38,582 nt of DNA from HKST-UBA85 sp035654775 (GTDB lineage: Bacteria; Bacteroidota; Bacteroidia; Flavobacteriales; Flavobacteriaceae): NCBI GenBank assembly GCA_035654775.1, contig DASRWB010000046.1, forward strand, positions 1 to 38,582, in the 5' to 3' direction. Each line of letters starts with the position of its first letter. Position 1 is the first letter of the stretch. The translations under genes were made by a program, and so were the position numbers. Below, in pieces: positions 7,933 to 16,229 of this stretch. The notes beneath the pieces are model-generated. The model ran no database searches, was not told where the DNA came from, and saw only the letters and a list, made by a program, of their open reading frames with translations.

Positions 7933-8301
7933 ATGAAAAAGATTTTTACGTTTCTTGGTTTATTGACGGCTTTACTAGCCCTTGTATTATCGGTTTTACC
8001 CTTATCAAACCTCGCCTTTATACCGGGTTTAGCTTCTCTTGTGTTTGGTGCTATCGCCTTGGTTGTTGCCATGAAATCACAATCGGGAAAAAAAACCATT
8101 CACCTGGCTTTATTACTGGCACTTATAGCTATTTCGATTTCAGGCTACAAAGCCCTTTTTGGGAAAGCTGAAATGGGTAACATTCAAGAGTTTGAACAAA
8201 AAGATGAAGAGGCTGTAGAAAAAGCAAAAGAACAATTGGAAAGTCAAGACCTGGATATAGACATTCCTGAAGAAGCGCCGGATACTTCCAACGATTTTTA
8301 A
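7933..8301 (+). CDS. Small membrane protein with acidic tail, function unknown
   Basis: A 122-residue protein with three hydrophobic segments (about 4-25, 27-47 and 56-73), the last two separated by a short basic linker (KSQSGKK). A strongly acidic, probably disordered tail follows (VEKAKEQLESQDLDIDIPEEAPD). I do not recognise a named family. It follows the DUF3108 gene after only 7 nt and shares its strand. An AT-rich 87-nt gap separates it from the M28 genes. Confidence 0.75.
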   Translation: MKKIFTFLGLLTALLALVLSVLPLSNLAFIPGLASLVFGAIALVVAMKSQSGKKTIHLALLLALIAISISGYKALFGKAEMGNIQEFEQKDEEAVEKAKEQLESQDLDIDIPEEAPDTSNDF

Positions 8302-8388
8302 AGAAAAACTTTTTGATTTTTTTTATAAAAAGTATCTGAAAACTTAAGTTTTTTTAGTTTATTTGACTGAAAAATAATTGGTTACCCA

Positions 8389-9426
8389 ATGAAAGTTACC
8401 CTAATACTCTCTATATTAAGCTTAGTAGGTTCCTGCGCCACACAAAAATACAGCACAAAAATTGACAACCTGAAAAACAGCATCAAGCTTACAGACAGCA
8501 GTTTAGTCACCAGGTATGCCAACACCATAACCACCCAGGACCTTTCCAGGCATCTGTACACCTTTGCTTCAGCAGCATTTGAAGGCCGAGAAGTAGGAAA
8601 GCCCGGTCAAATTAAAGCCTCCGGTTTTTTAAAAGACTACTATAAAAGTCAAGGCATTCTTTCGCCAATTCAAGACAGTATTTACTTTCAAACCATTCCC
8701 GGGACATATTATTCTGACCCTAGTAGTGTCACCCAAAATGTACTAGCCTACATAAAAGGAAGTGAAAAGCCTGATGAAGTATTGATTATAACGGCCCATT
8801 TAGATCATATGGGTATTAAGGGAAATCAAATTTACTACGGTGCCGATGACAATGCCTCGGGCAATGTAGCTATTATGGAAATTGCACAAGCCTTTAAAAC
8901 AGCCTCTGACCATGGTTACGGTCCCAAACGCAGCCTCTTGTTTTTGCACACCTCAGCCGAAGAAATTGGGCTTTACGGTTCTAAATACTACATAGAAAAT
9001 CCCGTTTTTGAGTTAACTAAAACGGTGGCGAACCTAAACATAGACATGATAGGGAGAGTTGACTACCTGCATAAAAATAAAAACTACATTTATCTTATTG
9101 GTTCAGACCGGCTAAGTAAAGAATTGCATTATTTATCAGAGAAAGTGAATCAAAAATACACCCAACTGGAACTCGATTATAAATACAATGCCGAAAACGA
9201 CGGCAACCGTTATTATTACCGCTCGGACCACTACAACTTTGCCCTGCAAAATATTCCGGTAATTTTTTACTTTAATGGCGAGCATCCTGATTATCACAAA
9301 CCCACAGACACACCGGATAAAATTGATTTTGAACTTTTACAGACACGCACCAAACTCATTTTTCATACGGCCTGGCAAATTGCCAATCAAGAGCACCGCA
9401 TAGAAGTTGATTTTCAAAATTATTAA
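8389..9426 (+). CDS. M28-family zinc aminopeptidase lipoprotein
   Basis: A 345-residue exported peptidase with lipobox LVGSC, lipidated at C16, so membrane-anchored on the periplasmic or outer face. The M28 metal ligands can be followed in order: H137 in AHLDH, the bridging D153 in YGADDNASG, catalytic E191 with E192 in SAEEIG, D219 in NIDMIGR, and H303 in PDYHKPTDTPD. M28 enzymes of this kind remove N-terminal residues from peptides using two zinc ions. There is no PA-domain insertion, unlike the next gene. The two proteins are paralogous throughout the catalytic domain, down to the shared VIFYFNG and TDTPDKI tail, so they arose by tandem duplication. Confidence 0.93.
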   Translation: MKVTLILSILSLVGSCATQKYSTKIDNLKNSIKLTDSSLVTRYANTITTQDLSRHLYTFASAAFEGREVGKPGQIKASGFLKDYYKSQGILSPIQDSIYFQTIPGTYYSDPSSVTQNVLAYIKGSEKPDEVLIITAHLDHMGIKGNQIYYGADDNASGNVAIMEIAQAFKTASDHGYGPKRSLLFLHTSAEEIGLYGSKYYIENPVFELTKTVANLNIDMIGRVDYLHKNKNYIYLIGSDRLSKELHYLSEKVNQKYTQLELDYKYNAENDGNRYYYRSDHYNFALQNIPVIFYFNGEHPDYHKPTDTPDKIDFELLQTRTKLIFHTAWQIANQEHRIEVDFQNY

Positions 9427-9529
9427 TTCCTCTAAACACCGTAAGGCTGTTAAATTTTGTTAAATTGAATTGGGTTTAAATCCAATATATAAGGCTTTTT
9501 TGTATTATAGCATCTGTAAAAAACATCCC

Positions 9530-11104
9530 ATGAAAAAAACGTTTATACTACTTACAGGAATAGCCTTTTTATTTTTATCCTGTGGTTCAAGTCAAACCAA
9601 AAACCCTTCAAGTGCAGCCCCTAAAGCGCCGGTAAAGCAAACTAAAAGTGTTACAGACTATGCAAACAGCATAAGCTCTGAAGAGCTAAAAACAGATTTG
9701 TACATCTATGCATCGGATGAATTTGAAGGAAGAGAAACCGGAACGGCCGGACAAAAAAAAGCGGTAAACTTTTTAAAAGACCGCTATGTTGAATTAGGTA
9801 TTCCCTCGCCCATAAGCAGCGATGATTATTTTCAGGAAGTACCGCTAGAGATTAAAGATGTACCTAAAGTAAGCTTAAGTATAGCCGGAAAGGCCTATAC
9901 CTTTAAAGACGATTTTGTGGCAATATCAGGGAATACAGGCCATTTTAGTGCTGGTGAAATCGTGTATGCCGGATACGGAATTGTGTCTGAAAACTACAAT
10001 TCGTACACCGACCTAGACGTGAAAGGAAAAGTAGTTTTGGTAAAATACGGAGAACCTCAAAATGCAGATGGCATCTATCTTGTTACCGGTAGTGAAAAAG
10101 CTTCAAAGTGGTCTAATTTTGTACAAGAATACAGAGCAAAGCGAGACGCAGCCATAGCCAAGGGTGCCAAAGCCATACTATACTACAATCCAAAGGCCTA
10201 CGACTTTATGGCTGCCCGATATGCACAGCCCAGTAACAGAATGGCATTGCAAGGCAGTACTGACGAAATTTACTATCTGTTCCTCAATGAAAGTATTGTG
10301 AAAAATTTAGTTCCCGATATTGAAACCCAACATACTGCTGCAGTAGTGAACCAAAACATAGAGGTAAGCTATCAAAATACAGGAAATCAATTTCATTCAG
10401 AAAATGTACTGGCCTTGATAAAAGGAAGTCAGTATCCGGATGAAGTTATCGTAATCTCATCGCATTTAGATCACGAAGGCATAAAAGACGGTCAAATATA
10501 CAACGGTGCCGATGACGACGGTTCGGGAAGCGTTGCCATGCTGGAAATAGCTGAAGCTTTCCAAGAAGCAGTAAAAGACGGTAACGGCCCGAAGCGCTCC
10601 ATTTTGTTTCTGCATGTAACCGGAGAAGAAAAAGGCTTGCTGGGTTCCAGATATTACACAGATATGGATCCTGTTATTCCTTTAGAAAACACGGTAGCCA
10701 ATTTAAATATAGACATGATAGGCCGTATAGACACGAAGCATGAAAACACCCCGGACAAAAACTATTTATATTTAATTGGTTCGGATAAGTTGAGTACCGA
10801 GTTGCACAACCTTTCTGAATCCGTAAACAATTCCTGTTGTAATATTGAGCTAGATTACACCTATAATGATGAAAACGATCCGAATCGGTTTTACTATCGA
10901 AGCGATCATTACAATTTTGCAAAGAACAATATTCCGGTCATTTTTTATTTCAACGGAACTCACGCTGATTACCATAAACCCAGTGATACACCGGATAAAA
11001 TAAACTACCCGTTTTTGCAAGACAGAACCCGTTTAATTTTTCAAACGGCCTGGGAAATCGCCAATAGAGACAAAAGACTGGTGGTAGATAAAACATTTCA
11101 ATAA
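9530..11104 (+). CDS. M28-family zinc aminopeptidase lipoprotein with PA domain
   Basis: A 524-residue exported peptidase. I start it at ATG 9530 rather than the upstream in-frame ATG 9470, because this puts a clean signal peptide first, with lipobox LFLSC at C18 and CGSSQTKN after it. A Ser/Ala/Pro linker leads to the N-terminal part, then a protease-associated (PA) insertion at about 130-270 (YAGYGIVSENYNSYTDLDVKGKVVLV), then the M28 core: SHLDH, NGADDDGSG, GEEKGLLG, NIDMIGR and ADYHKPSDTPD, with every metal ligand present. It probably digests extracellular or periplasmic peptides. It is a paralogue of the preceding gene, and a strong terminator follows. Confidence 0.93.
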   Translation: MKKTFILLTGIAFLFLSCGSSQTKNPSSAAPKAPVKQTKSVTDYANSISSEELKTDLYIYASDEFEGRETGTAGQKKAVNFLKDRYVELGIPSPISSDDYFQEVPLEIKDVPKVSLSIAGKAYTFKDDFVAISGNTGHFSAGEIVYAGYGIVSENYNSYTDLDVKGKVVLVKYGEPQNADGIYLVTGSEKASKWSNFVQEYRAKRDAAIAKGAKAILYYNPKAYDFMAARYAQPSNRMALQGSTDEIYYLFLNESIVKNLVPDIETQHTAAVVNQNIEVSYQNTGNQFHSENVLALIKGSQYPDEVIVISSHLDHEGIKDGQIYNGADDDGSGSVAMLEIAEAFQEAVKDGNGPKRSILFLHVTGEEKGLLGSRYYTDMDPVIPLENTVANLNIDMIGRIDTKHENTPDKNYLYLIGSDKLSTELHNLSESVNNSCCNIELDYTYNDENDPNRFYYRSDHYNFAKNNIPVIFYFNGTHADYHKPSDTPDKINYPFLQDRTRLIFQTAWEIANRDKRLVVDKTFQ

Positions 11105-11106
11105 CC

Positions 11107-11139
11107 AAAAAAGCTCCTTAAAAAAGGAGCTTTTTTTTT
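11107..11139 (+). terminator. Intrinsic terminator after the M28 pair
   Basis: A hairpin with arms AAGCTCCTT-like and AAGGAGCTT, followed by eight or nine T residues, directly after the stop at 11104. Its A-rich left flank could also let it work for the convergent GIY-YIG gene. Confidence 0.88.
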
Positions 11140-11153
11140 ATAATTATATGTAG

Positions 11154-11402
11154 TCAATCCTTATACTTTTTTATAAACTGCTCTAACTTATCTTTATTCA
11201 AGTTTTTTAACTTCCTCTCTAATTCCAGAGCATCATTTTTTGTTGATTTACTCAATACTAAGATTAATTTCCAAGGAACACCTTGCCTTGTGTAAGTTTG
11301 GCTACCAGAATTATGCTGCTCTAAACGCCTAACCAAATCATTGGTATAGCCTTTATAATACTTATCTAACTTTTTGGAGTATAATATATACACGAAATAC
11401 AT
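11154..11402 (-). CDS. GIY-YIG (UvrC-like) endonuclease-domain protein
   Basis: An 82-residue single-domain protein of the YhbQ/URI type. The GIY half is VYILYS (4-9) and the YIG half is YYKGYT, followed by NDLVRRLEQHNSG with the catalytic-helix arginine and histidine. A KALELERKLKNL-like helix ends it, here DALELERKLKNLNKDK. Family members are small nucleases or nuclease-like proteins whose cellular role is poorly known. The gene sits between the tRNA-His terminator and the end of the M28 locus, alone on its strand. No integrase or flanking repeat suggests it is part of a mobile element. Confidence 0.9.
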   Translation of the reverse strand: MYFVYILYSKKLDKYYKGYTNDLVRRLEQHNSGSQTYTRQGVPWKLILVLSKSTKNDALELERKLKNLNKDKLEQFIKKYKD

Positions 11403-11423
11403 TCTCTAAAAGTAAGTTATTAA

Positions 11424-11458
11424 AAAAGCCTCTAAGAACGTAAATCTTAGAGGCTTTT
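11424..11458 (-). terminator. Terminator of the tRNA-His transcript
   Basis: A perfect 14-bp stem (AAAAGCCTCTAAGA at 11424-11437 with TCTTAGAGGCTTTT at 11445-11458) and a 7-nt loop. On the minus strand it ends in a T run reaching 11422. The plus-strand flank is also T-rich, so it may act in both directions. Confidence 0.85.
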
Positions 11459-11471
11459 GCTTTTTTTTGTA

Positions 11472-11518
11472 CAGACGCTTTGGTCTGCACAAAGACATTG
11501 ACAAAGTCAATCGTCTTT
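11472..11518 (-). other. Two hairpins in the tRNA-His 3' trailer
   Basis: Between the tRNA and its terminator lie AAAGACATTGAC / GTCAATCGTCTTT (11491-11518, 12 bp with one bulged C, 3-nt loop) and CAGAC / GTCTG (11472-11487, 6-nt loop). The first stem begins within 2 nt of the mature tRNA 3' end. It could guide end-processing, or the trailer could persist as a small RNA. Neither is shown here. Confidence 0.6.
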
Positions 11519-11519
11519 G

Positions 11520-11594
11520 GGTGGAAGACCGGTCTCGAACCGGCGACCTCTAGAACCACAATCTAGCGCTCTAACCAACTGAGCTACAACCACC
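11520..11594 (-). tRNA. tRNA-His (anticodon GTG)
   Basis: 75 nt including the histidine-specific extra G-1 (base 11594) opposite C73 (11520). The anticodon stem CTAGA/TCTAG is perfect and the loop TTGTGGT gives GTG at 11559-11557. The D arm (GCTC/GAGC) and T arm (GCCGG/CCGGT, one G-U) are normal. The acceptor arm GTGGTTG against CTTCCAC leaves two adjacent U-U oppositions, at pairs 5:68 and 6:67. The 3' CCA is not encoded. Confidence 0.96.
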
Positions 11595-11610
11595 GTGTAT
11601 AATTGGACTG

Positions 11611-11642
11611 CAAATGTAAATGAATTCCCATTTTTTACAAAA
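11611..11642 (-). promoter_or_regulatory. Bacteroidetes-type promoter of tRNA-His
   Basis: On the minus strand, TTTTG at 11642-11638 is followed after 19 nt by TACATTTG at 11618-11611, a full match to the Bacteroidetes consensus. The tRNA starts 16 nt downstream. Confidence 0.82.
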
Positions 11643-11655
11643 GCTTTTTAAAAAA

Positions 11656-12378
11656 TTATTTTAAATCAAATAACGAATCTACCGCCGGCAAGCGTTCAAC
11701 GGTAAACCCTTCGGCATACTCCACGCCTACCAGCCTTCCTAAATCTCTGGCTCGGTATTCTATACTGTCTGTGAAGTTTTTACTGGAAATAGGCGTTTCA
11801 GGTTCATTACTTTCAGGGTTGTAAAACTGTGTTTTGTAGGCAAAAACGGCTTTCAGCTTTACCTTTATAAAGGCAGAAACATCAACCACAATGTCCGGCG
11901 TAATATTTTTCCACTGGATGTAGTGGTATACCGCTTTGGGTCGCCATGCTTCCTGCCAAGCATCAGACTCTTCACACTTGGTATCTATTTTTTGAAGTCC
12001 GCTTAAAAAACATGCGTCACTCACCAGTTTACTGGCTTTCCCGTGGTCTATATGCCGGTCATCTACCGCATTACAGATAACAATTTCCGGGCGGAATTTT
12101 CTAATTTGTTTTACCAGTTCTATTTGATGGTACTTGTCGTTTTGAATAAATCCGTCAGGAAACTCCATATTGGTTCGCATGGTAACGCCTAGTATATTGG
12201 CAGCGTTTGAAGCCTCTTCATCACGAGTTTCGACTGTACCCCGAGTTCCCAATTCGCCACGGGACAAGTCAATAATGCCTACTTTTTTTCCTTTAGAAAT
12301 TTCTTTGGCTAGTGTTGCTCCACAACCCAATTCAACATCATCAGGATGTGCCCCTATGGCAAGGATATCTAATTTCAT
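11656..12378 (-). CDS. bshB1: Bacillithiol biosynthesis deacetylase BshB1
   Basis: A 240-residue PIG-L/LmbE-type zinc deacetylase. It removes the acetyl group from N-acetylglucosaminyl-malate, the second step of bacillithiol synthesis, giving glucosaminyl-malate for cysteine addition by BshC. The zinc site is visible: H11 and D14 in GAHPDDVELGCG and H112 in HIDHGKAS. The conserved SRGELGTRGT (39-48) and MEFPDGFIQND motifs distinguish BshB1 from other PIG-L enzymes. No bshA or bshC is in this window. The gene stands alone between CcsBA and tRNA-His and is much shorter than the secreted PIG-L protein at 21.7 kb. The enzyme is cytoplasmic. Confidence 0.93.
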   Translation of the reverse strand: MKLDILAIGAHPDDVELGCGATLAKEISKGKKVGIIDLSRGELGTRGTVETRDEEASNAANILGVTMRTNMEFPDGFIQNDKYHQIELVKQIRKFRPEIVICNAVDDRHIDHGKASKLVSDACFLSGLQKIDTKCEESDAWQEAWRPKAVYHYIQWKNITPDIVVDVSAFIKVKLKAVFAYKTQFYNPESNEPETPISSKNFTDSIEYRARDLGRLVGVEYAEGFTVERLPAVDSLFDLK

Positions 12379-12436
12379 TCTACGATTTTAATGGTTTTAG
12401 CTAAGTTACATATATTCTTCATCAGAAAATACGATT

Positions 12437-15400
12437 TTATTTCCTGTAAAACAGTTTATACTTTCGGTAGGCGAAAAAGGCTAAAATAGCAATCAAAACA
12501 AGAGCTATAACAATGAATTTCACACTACCAACTTGCTGTCCCGATTGGTAGGAATGCAATCCGGACAAGTAGAAATTTACTCCAAAATAGGTAAAAATAA
12601 TACTAGAAATAGCCAATACTGAAGCAAGATTAAATCCAAATCTACCACGCAAGCCCGGTACCAAACGCATATGAATAACAAAGGCATAAATCATGATGCT
12701 TATGAGTGCCCAGGTTTCTTTTGGGTCCCAGCCCCAGTAGCGTCCCCAACTTTCGTTTGCCCACATACCGCCCAAAAAGTTTCCAATGGTAAGCATGACT
12801 AATCCAACGGTTAAGGCCATTTCATTGATAATGGTGAGCTCTTTGATGTGTAAATCCATTTTTTGTTTATTTGCCTTATTGGTAAAAGCCATAAGAAACA
12901 GACTGAGTATTCCTAATATCATTCCCAGGGTAAACGGTCCGTAGCTGGCCACGATAACCGCTACATGAATCATAAGCCAGTAGCTGTTTAATACCGGCTG
13001 CAAATTGGCTATAGCAGGATCCATCCAACTCCAGTGAGCAATCATAAGCAACATACCGGTTACGAAAGCCGAAGCTGCCAGGGTAAGGTCGGATGCTTTT
13101 TTATAGCCATAAATATTAAAAATGCTGAACATGGAAATAATTGCACGCAAGCCAAATCGTTCTTTTTTCAGCATGCTTAACATGAAGCCAAAGAGTATGG
13201 TAGCCCAAGCAACATATATCATAGACTCGTAGGCATCACTCCACGGCGCGTGACCGGATACATACCAACGGGCAATTAACCCACCAGTGTGAAGCAAAAA
13301 CAACAGTAGCAGGAGCACTTTAAACACCATTGAGATGGTTTTTAATACTTTGGAAGGCTTAAAAATGGCTGTAATAATAACTATAAAAAACAGCGTTGCC
13401 ACATACATGTACCAGCTGTATAAGCTTCTAAAAATGTCGTATTTGTTATACAAAATTTCGGCGCGAATCTTTTGGTCTGAAAGCATAACTTCGGCGCCGT
13501 ATTTATGCTGTAGTTTTTTGAAAGATCCAAAAAGTTCATTTACTTTTTCAAAGTCTCCGGTTTGTTTTGCCGAATTGAGCATAAACAAATAGGTTCTAAA
13601 GCTATTTTGTATGTAGTTTGCATACAAGGTATCCTGTATTTTATTCTGATAATTTTCTTCTTTAAACTCCAAAGCTGAAATCCAGGTGTTGTTTTCGTCT
13701 TCCGGAATAGGGTATATTTTTAGAGAACGACCTTCTATGGCGTTGTAGAGTAAATTCACGCGCTGGTCTGTCTCTTTAAACTCTTTTTGGTAGGCATTAG
13801 GAGCTTCTGTTTTATAAGCATCTTCTAAATAAGGTGCAAGCTTGTAACTTCCATCCGGGTTGAAAAAATCTACCAATGAGGCAAATTTTTTGGTTTTTTC
13901 TATACCAATGATGCTTCGTATAGAATCGGCTTTTTTGGGTTTAAGGTAAATCACCGGAACATTGTACCAAAGCAAGGGACTTTCTTGAATAGAAAGAAAT
14001 ACCTGATTGGCATCCAATCCTTCGTATGTATCTGTTTTGGTAAGCTTTCTAAGCATTTCAGAAGCATAGGTGTTTATGGGCATCATCCGGCCGCTGTAAT
14101 CCTGAATAACCAATGTGGCGAATAAATCGGTATGGTGTTTGGGTACGGCATTCGCTTTGAGAATAGAATCTATTTGGGCTTTTGTAGGTGCTGCTACTGC
14201 ATGACTGTCGTGGGGTTTTTGTGTTTGGGCTATGCTTGTAAAAGTCAGGCAAAGGATTAGAATAGTGAGTATTTTTTCTTTTTTCTTTTTAACGGTATTT
14301 AGCATTCGTTTTAAATCGCCAAAGCGTGTTTTAGGAGCAACTAAAATGGCCATCAGCCCAAAATAAAGCAGGAAATACCCCAAATAGGTAATCCATGTTC
14401 CCCAGAAATCATGATTTACAGAAAGCACGGTTCCTTTTTCGTCCGGGTCAAAACTCGATTGAAAAAAACGATATCCTTTATAGTTCAGAATGTGATTCAT
14501 ATAAATATGATAATCAAAGTTTTCACTTGCTTCATCAATTACGGTTACTTTGCTTTCATATGCTGAATAGCTGTTTTGTGTACCGGGATAGCGTTGTGCA
14601 ATAAAATCATTTAGTTTAACATGAAAAGGGAGTTCGCGTACTTTGGGTCCGTATTTTACGGCTACTTCCAAGCCACCAACTTCTACTTGCTTAAAATTGT
14701 TGTTGATATACTGTCCGCCCAAAACATTGAGTTTTTTGGTTTCGCCATTGCTTGTGATTTTAAACACAATTCCCGAAGCATCACCGCGTAGCATTTGGGG
14801 TTTTTCTACAATATCAAAAACGCCTTTTACCACCGGTTTGGGAAAAACAAATTGCATATTCCCAATGACATATCGCGACCTGAGTTTTAAAGGTTGCAGG
14901 CTGTCTTTTTCGAGTTTTCCTTGTTGTCCGGTAGCCATGGTAAGGTATTCGCCTTCAAAAGGAGATTTAATGGAGAGTGAATCGCCTTGATGAAAAATAT
15001 TTATTGCACCGTCTACTTCGTTGTTTAGCGAAATTAAAATATTGTGAATGTTTTGTACTTGTCCTTCTTTAATGAAGTGGTTGTGTGGGACACCACCTGA
15101 AGATTCTACCATTTTGAGATAAGGTTCTCCACTATCATCCGGGATAATATCTTCTTCAGCAGCGCCAATAAATTTTTCAAGTTCGATGGTTACAGGTTGC
15201 CCGTTATAATCGGTATTTACTTTAAAACTGTTGTTTAGTCGCGGTGAAAAATCAACAGGTTTTTCCAGTATACGTCGCTGATTTTGCCCATTTATTTGGT
15301 AATCGCCGTCGAGGTAAACCGTTACGTAATTTTCACGGGAAAGAAAGGTATTTTCCATTTCCCCTTCGCGAATGGCCATTTGTCCTTCGTAGCCAATATA

Positions 15401-15700
15401 GCGTGTAATAAAAGCGCCTAAAAGAATGAATATAAAAGCGACATGAAGGATAAGGGTAATCCATTTTTCTTTTTTGTACAGTCGGTATCTGAAAATATTT
15501 CCGGCAAAGTTTACCACAAACAATCCCATAATGGCCTCGAACCACCAGGCATTATAAATTAAATTTCGGGTGTATGGTGTTGGTGAGGTTTCTGCATTGG
15601 CATCGAGAAATGTGCCTATAATCATGGCTAAAGCAAAAACTAAAAACAAGGTGGCAGTAAGTCTTGTAGAGAACAAGATATTGGCAATTTTTTTTCCCAT
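12437..15700 (-). CDS. Fused CcsB (ResB)-CcsA cytochrome c synthase, system II
   Basis: A 1087-residue polytopic protein that exports heme and ligates it to apocytochrome c in the periplasm. The N-terminal third is ResB/CcsB: transmembrane helices at about 10-30, 55-75, 80-100 and 430-455, with a large periplasmic ResB loop between. The C-terminal third is CcsA, with many helices and the tryptophan-rich WWD motif (WANESWGRYWGWDPKETW, about 980-997) plus conserved histidines. Between them lies a hydrophobic stretch ending in LTFTSIAQ (about 474-491) that looks like an internal signal-type anchor, then a hydrophilic region rich in SH and HH (for example KPHDSH). This region is characteristic of the Bacteroidetes fusions. 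Its promoter is probably the TAAATTTG at 15732-15725. Confidence 0.94.
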   Translation of the reverse strand: MGKKIANILFSTRLTATLFLVFALAMIIGTFLDANAETSPTPYTRNLIYNAWWFEAIMGLFVVNFAGNIFRYRLYKKEKWITLILHVAFIFILLGAFITRYIGYEGQMAIREGEMENTFLSRENYVTVYLDGDYQINGQNQRRILEKPVDFSPRLNNSFKVNTDYNGQPVTIELEKFIGAAEEDIIPDDSGEPYLKMVESSGGVPHNHFIKEGQVQNIHNILISLNNEVDGAINIFHQGDSLSIKSPFEGEYLTMATGQQGKLEKDSLQPLKLRSRYVIGNMQFVFPKPVVKGVFDIVEKPQMLRGDASGIVFKITSNGETKKLNVLGGQYINNNFKQVEVGGLEVAVKYGPKVRELPFHVKLNDFIAQRYPGTQNSYSAYESKVTVIDEASENFDYHIYMNHILNYKGYRFFQSSFDPDEKGTVLSVNHDFWGTWITYLGYFLLYFGLMAILVAPKTRFGDLKRMLNTVKKKKEKILTILILCLTFTSIAQTQKPHDSHAVAAPTKAQIDSILKANAVPKHHTDLFATLVIQDYSGRMMPINTYASEMLRKLTKTDTYEGLDANQVFLSIQESPLLWYNVPVIYLKPKKADSIRSIIGIEKTKKFASLVDFFNPDGSYKLAPYLEDAYKTEAPNAYQKEFKETDQRVNLLYNAIEGRSLKIYPIPEDENNTWISALEFKEENYQNKIQDTLYANYIQNSFRTYLFMLNSAKQTGDFEKVNELFGSFKKLQHKYGAEVMLSDQKIRAEILYNKYDIFRSLYSWYMYVATLFFIVIITAIFKPSKVLKTISMVFKVLLLLLFLLHTGGLIARWYVSGHAPWSDAYESMIYVAWATILFGFMLSMLKKERFGLRAIISMFSIFNIYGYKKASDLTLAASAFVTGMLLMIAHWSWMDPAIANLQPVLNSYWLMIHVAVIVASYGPFTLGMILGILSLFLMAFTNKANKQKMDLHIKELTIINEMALTVGLVMLTIGNFLGGMWANESWGRYWGWDPKETWALISIMIYAFVIHMRLVPGLRGRFGFNLASVLAISSIIFTYFGVNFYLSGLHSYQSGQQVGSVKFIVIALVLIAILAFFAYRKYKLFYRK

Positions 15701-15724
15701 AATGAAGGTTTACTTTGCGTGCTG

Positions 15725-15732
15725 CAAATTTA
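15725..15732 (-). promoter_or_regulatory. -7 promoter element for the CcsBA gene
   Basis: TAAATTTG on the minus strand fits TAnnTTTG and lies 24 nt before the ATG at 15700. No good TTTG is found at the expected -33 distance, so this rests on the -7 element and its position. Confidence 0.5.
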
Positions 15733-15774
15733 AGGCTTTACATTTTTTTTAAGCGTTAAAAAATTATTTAATTT

Positions 15775-16170
15775 CTAGGTGTTTTGTCGGGCTTCAAAAA
15801 TTTTAAGGTATAAAAATGTGCCCATTTTTCTGGCGCGACGTTTTGCATTTTCAGCATAATCTCCTACAAACAAATCGTTTATGGTTTCGTGCCATAAATT
15901 TAACCACGCCCCAAAATGATGTTCGGTGATGCTGTGATTGTTTTCGGCATCTACCTTTACATGAGCCTCAAGCGGGTTTCCATAGTATTTTGTTTTTAAA
16001 AACAAACTGGATTCCCAGAAATCGGTAAGGTTTTCTATATGTGCCTCCCAATCGCTGATTACTTTGTTAAAAAAAGGCCCTAAAAAGGCGTCGGCACGAA
16101 CTTTCTTATAAAATTCAGAAACCAATAATTTTACATCGTCTCTGGAAGAAATATCAGTTTTTTTCATCAT
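15775..16170 (-). CDS. Group III truncated hemoglobin
   Basis: A 131-residue 2-over-2 globin. It has the FY pair at helix B (F20-Y21), the FFNKVISDWEAH segment, FW at 51-52, YGNPLEAH (63-70), and the proximal histidine in TEHHFGAWLNLW (H84 or H85; H85 fits the family spacing before F86). Group III members bind oxygen and nitric oxide and are linked to NO or microaerobic responses, but the role is not established in flavobacteria. It lies upstream of, and on the same strand as, the cytochrome c assembly gene, though that gene has its own probable promoter. It is divergent from the DUF2520 gene 59 nt away, and a minus-strand TATCTTTG at 16183-16176 lies just before the ATG. Confidence 0.92.
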   Translation of the reverse strand: MMKKTDISSRDDVKLLVSEFYKKVRADAFLGPFFNKVISDWEAHIENLTDFWESSLFLKTKYYGNPLEAHVKVDAENNHSITEHHFGAWLNLWHETINDLFVGDYAENAKRRARKMGTFLYLKIFEARQNT

Positions 16171-16175
16171 AGGTT

Positions 16176-16183
16176 CAAAGATA
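16176..16183 (-). promoter_or_regulatory. -7 promoter element for the truncated hemoglobin gene
   Basis: TATCTTTG on the minus strand matches TAnnTTTG, but lies only 5 nt from the ATG at 16170. Transcripts would be nearly leaderless unless the Met at 16167 is used. A -33 box is not obvious. Confidence 0.4.
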
Positions 16184-16229
16184 CAACTTCAAACTTTTTT
16201 ATGATAGGATACTTAGTTATTTTAGCAAA

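Noticed and set aside
9470..9529. Longer N-terminus for the second M28 lipoprotein
   Set aside because: The extra 20 residues would precede a complete lipoprotein signal, so ATG 9530 is the better start.
11362..11559. Minus-strand frame across tRNA-His and its terminator
   Set aside because: It covers the tRNA 3' half, two hairpins and the terminator, and its codons show no protein-like pattern.
11154..11594. GIY-YIG gene at a tRNA as a sign of an integrated element
   Set aside because: No integrase, no repeat of the tRNA 3' end and no composition change are visible, so ordinary adjacency is the simpler reading.
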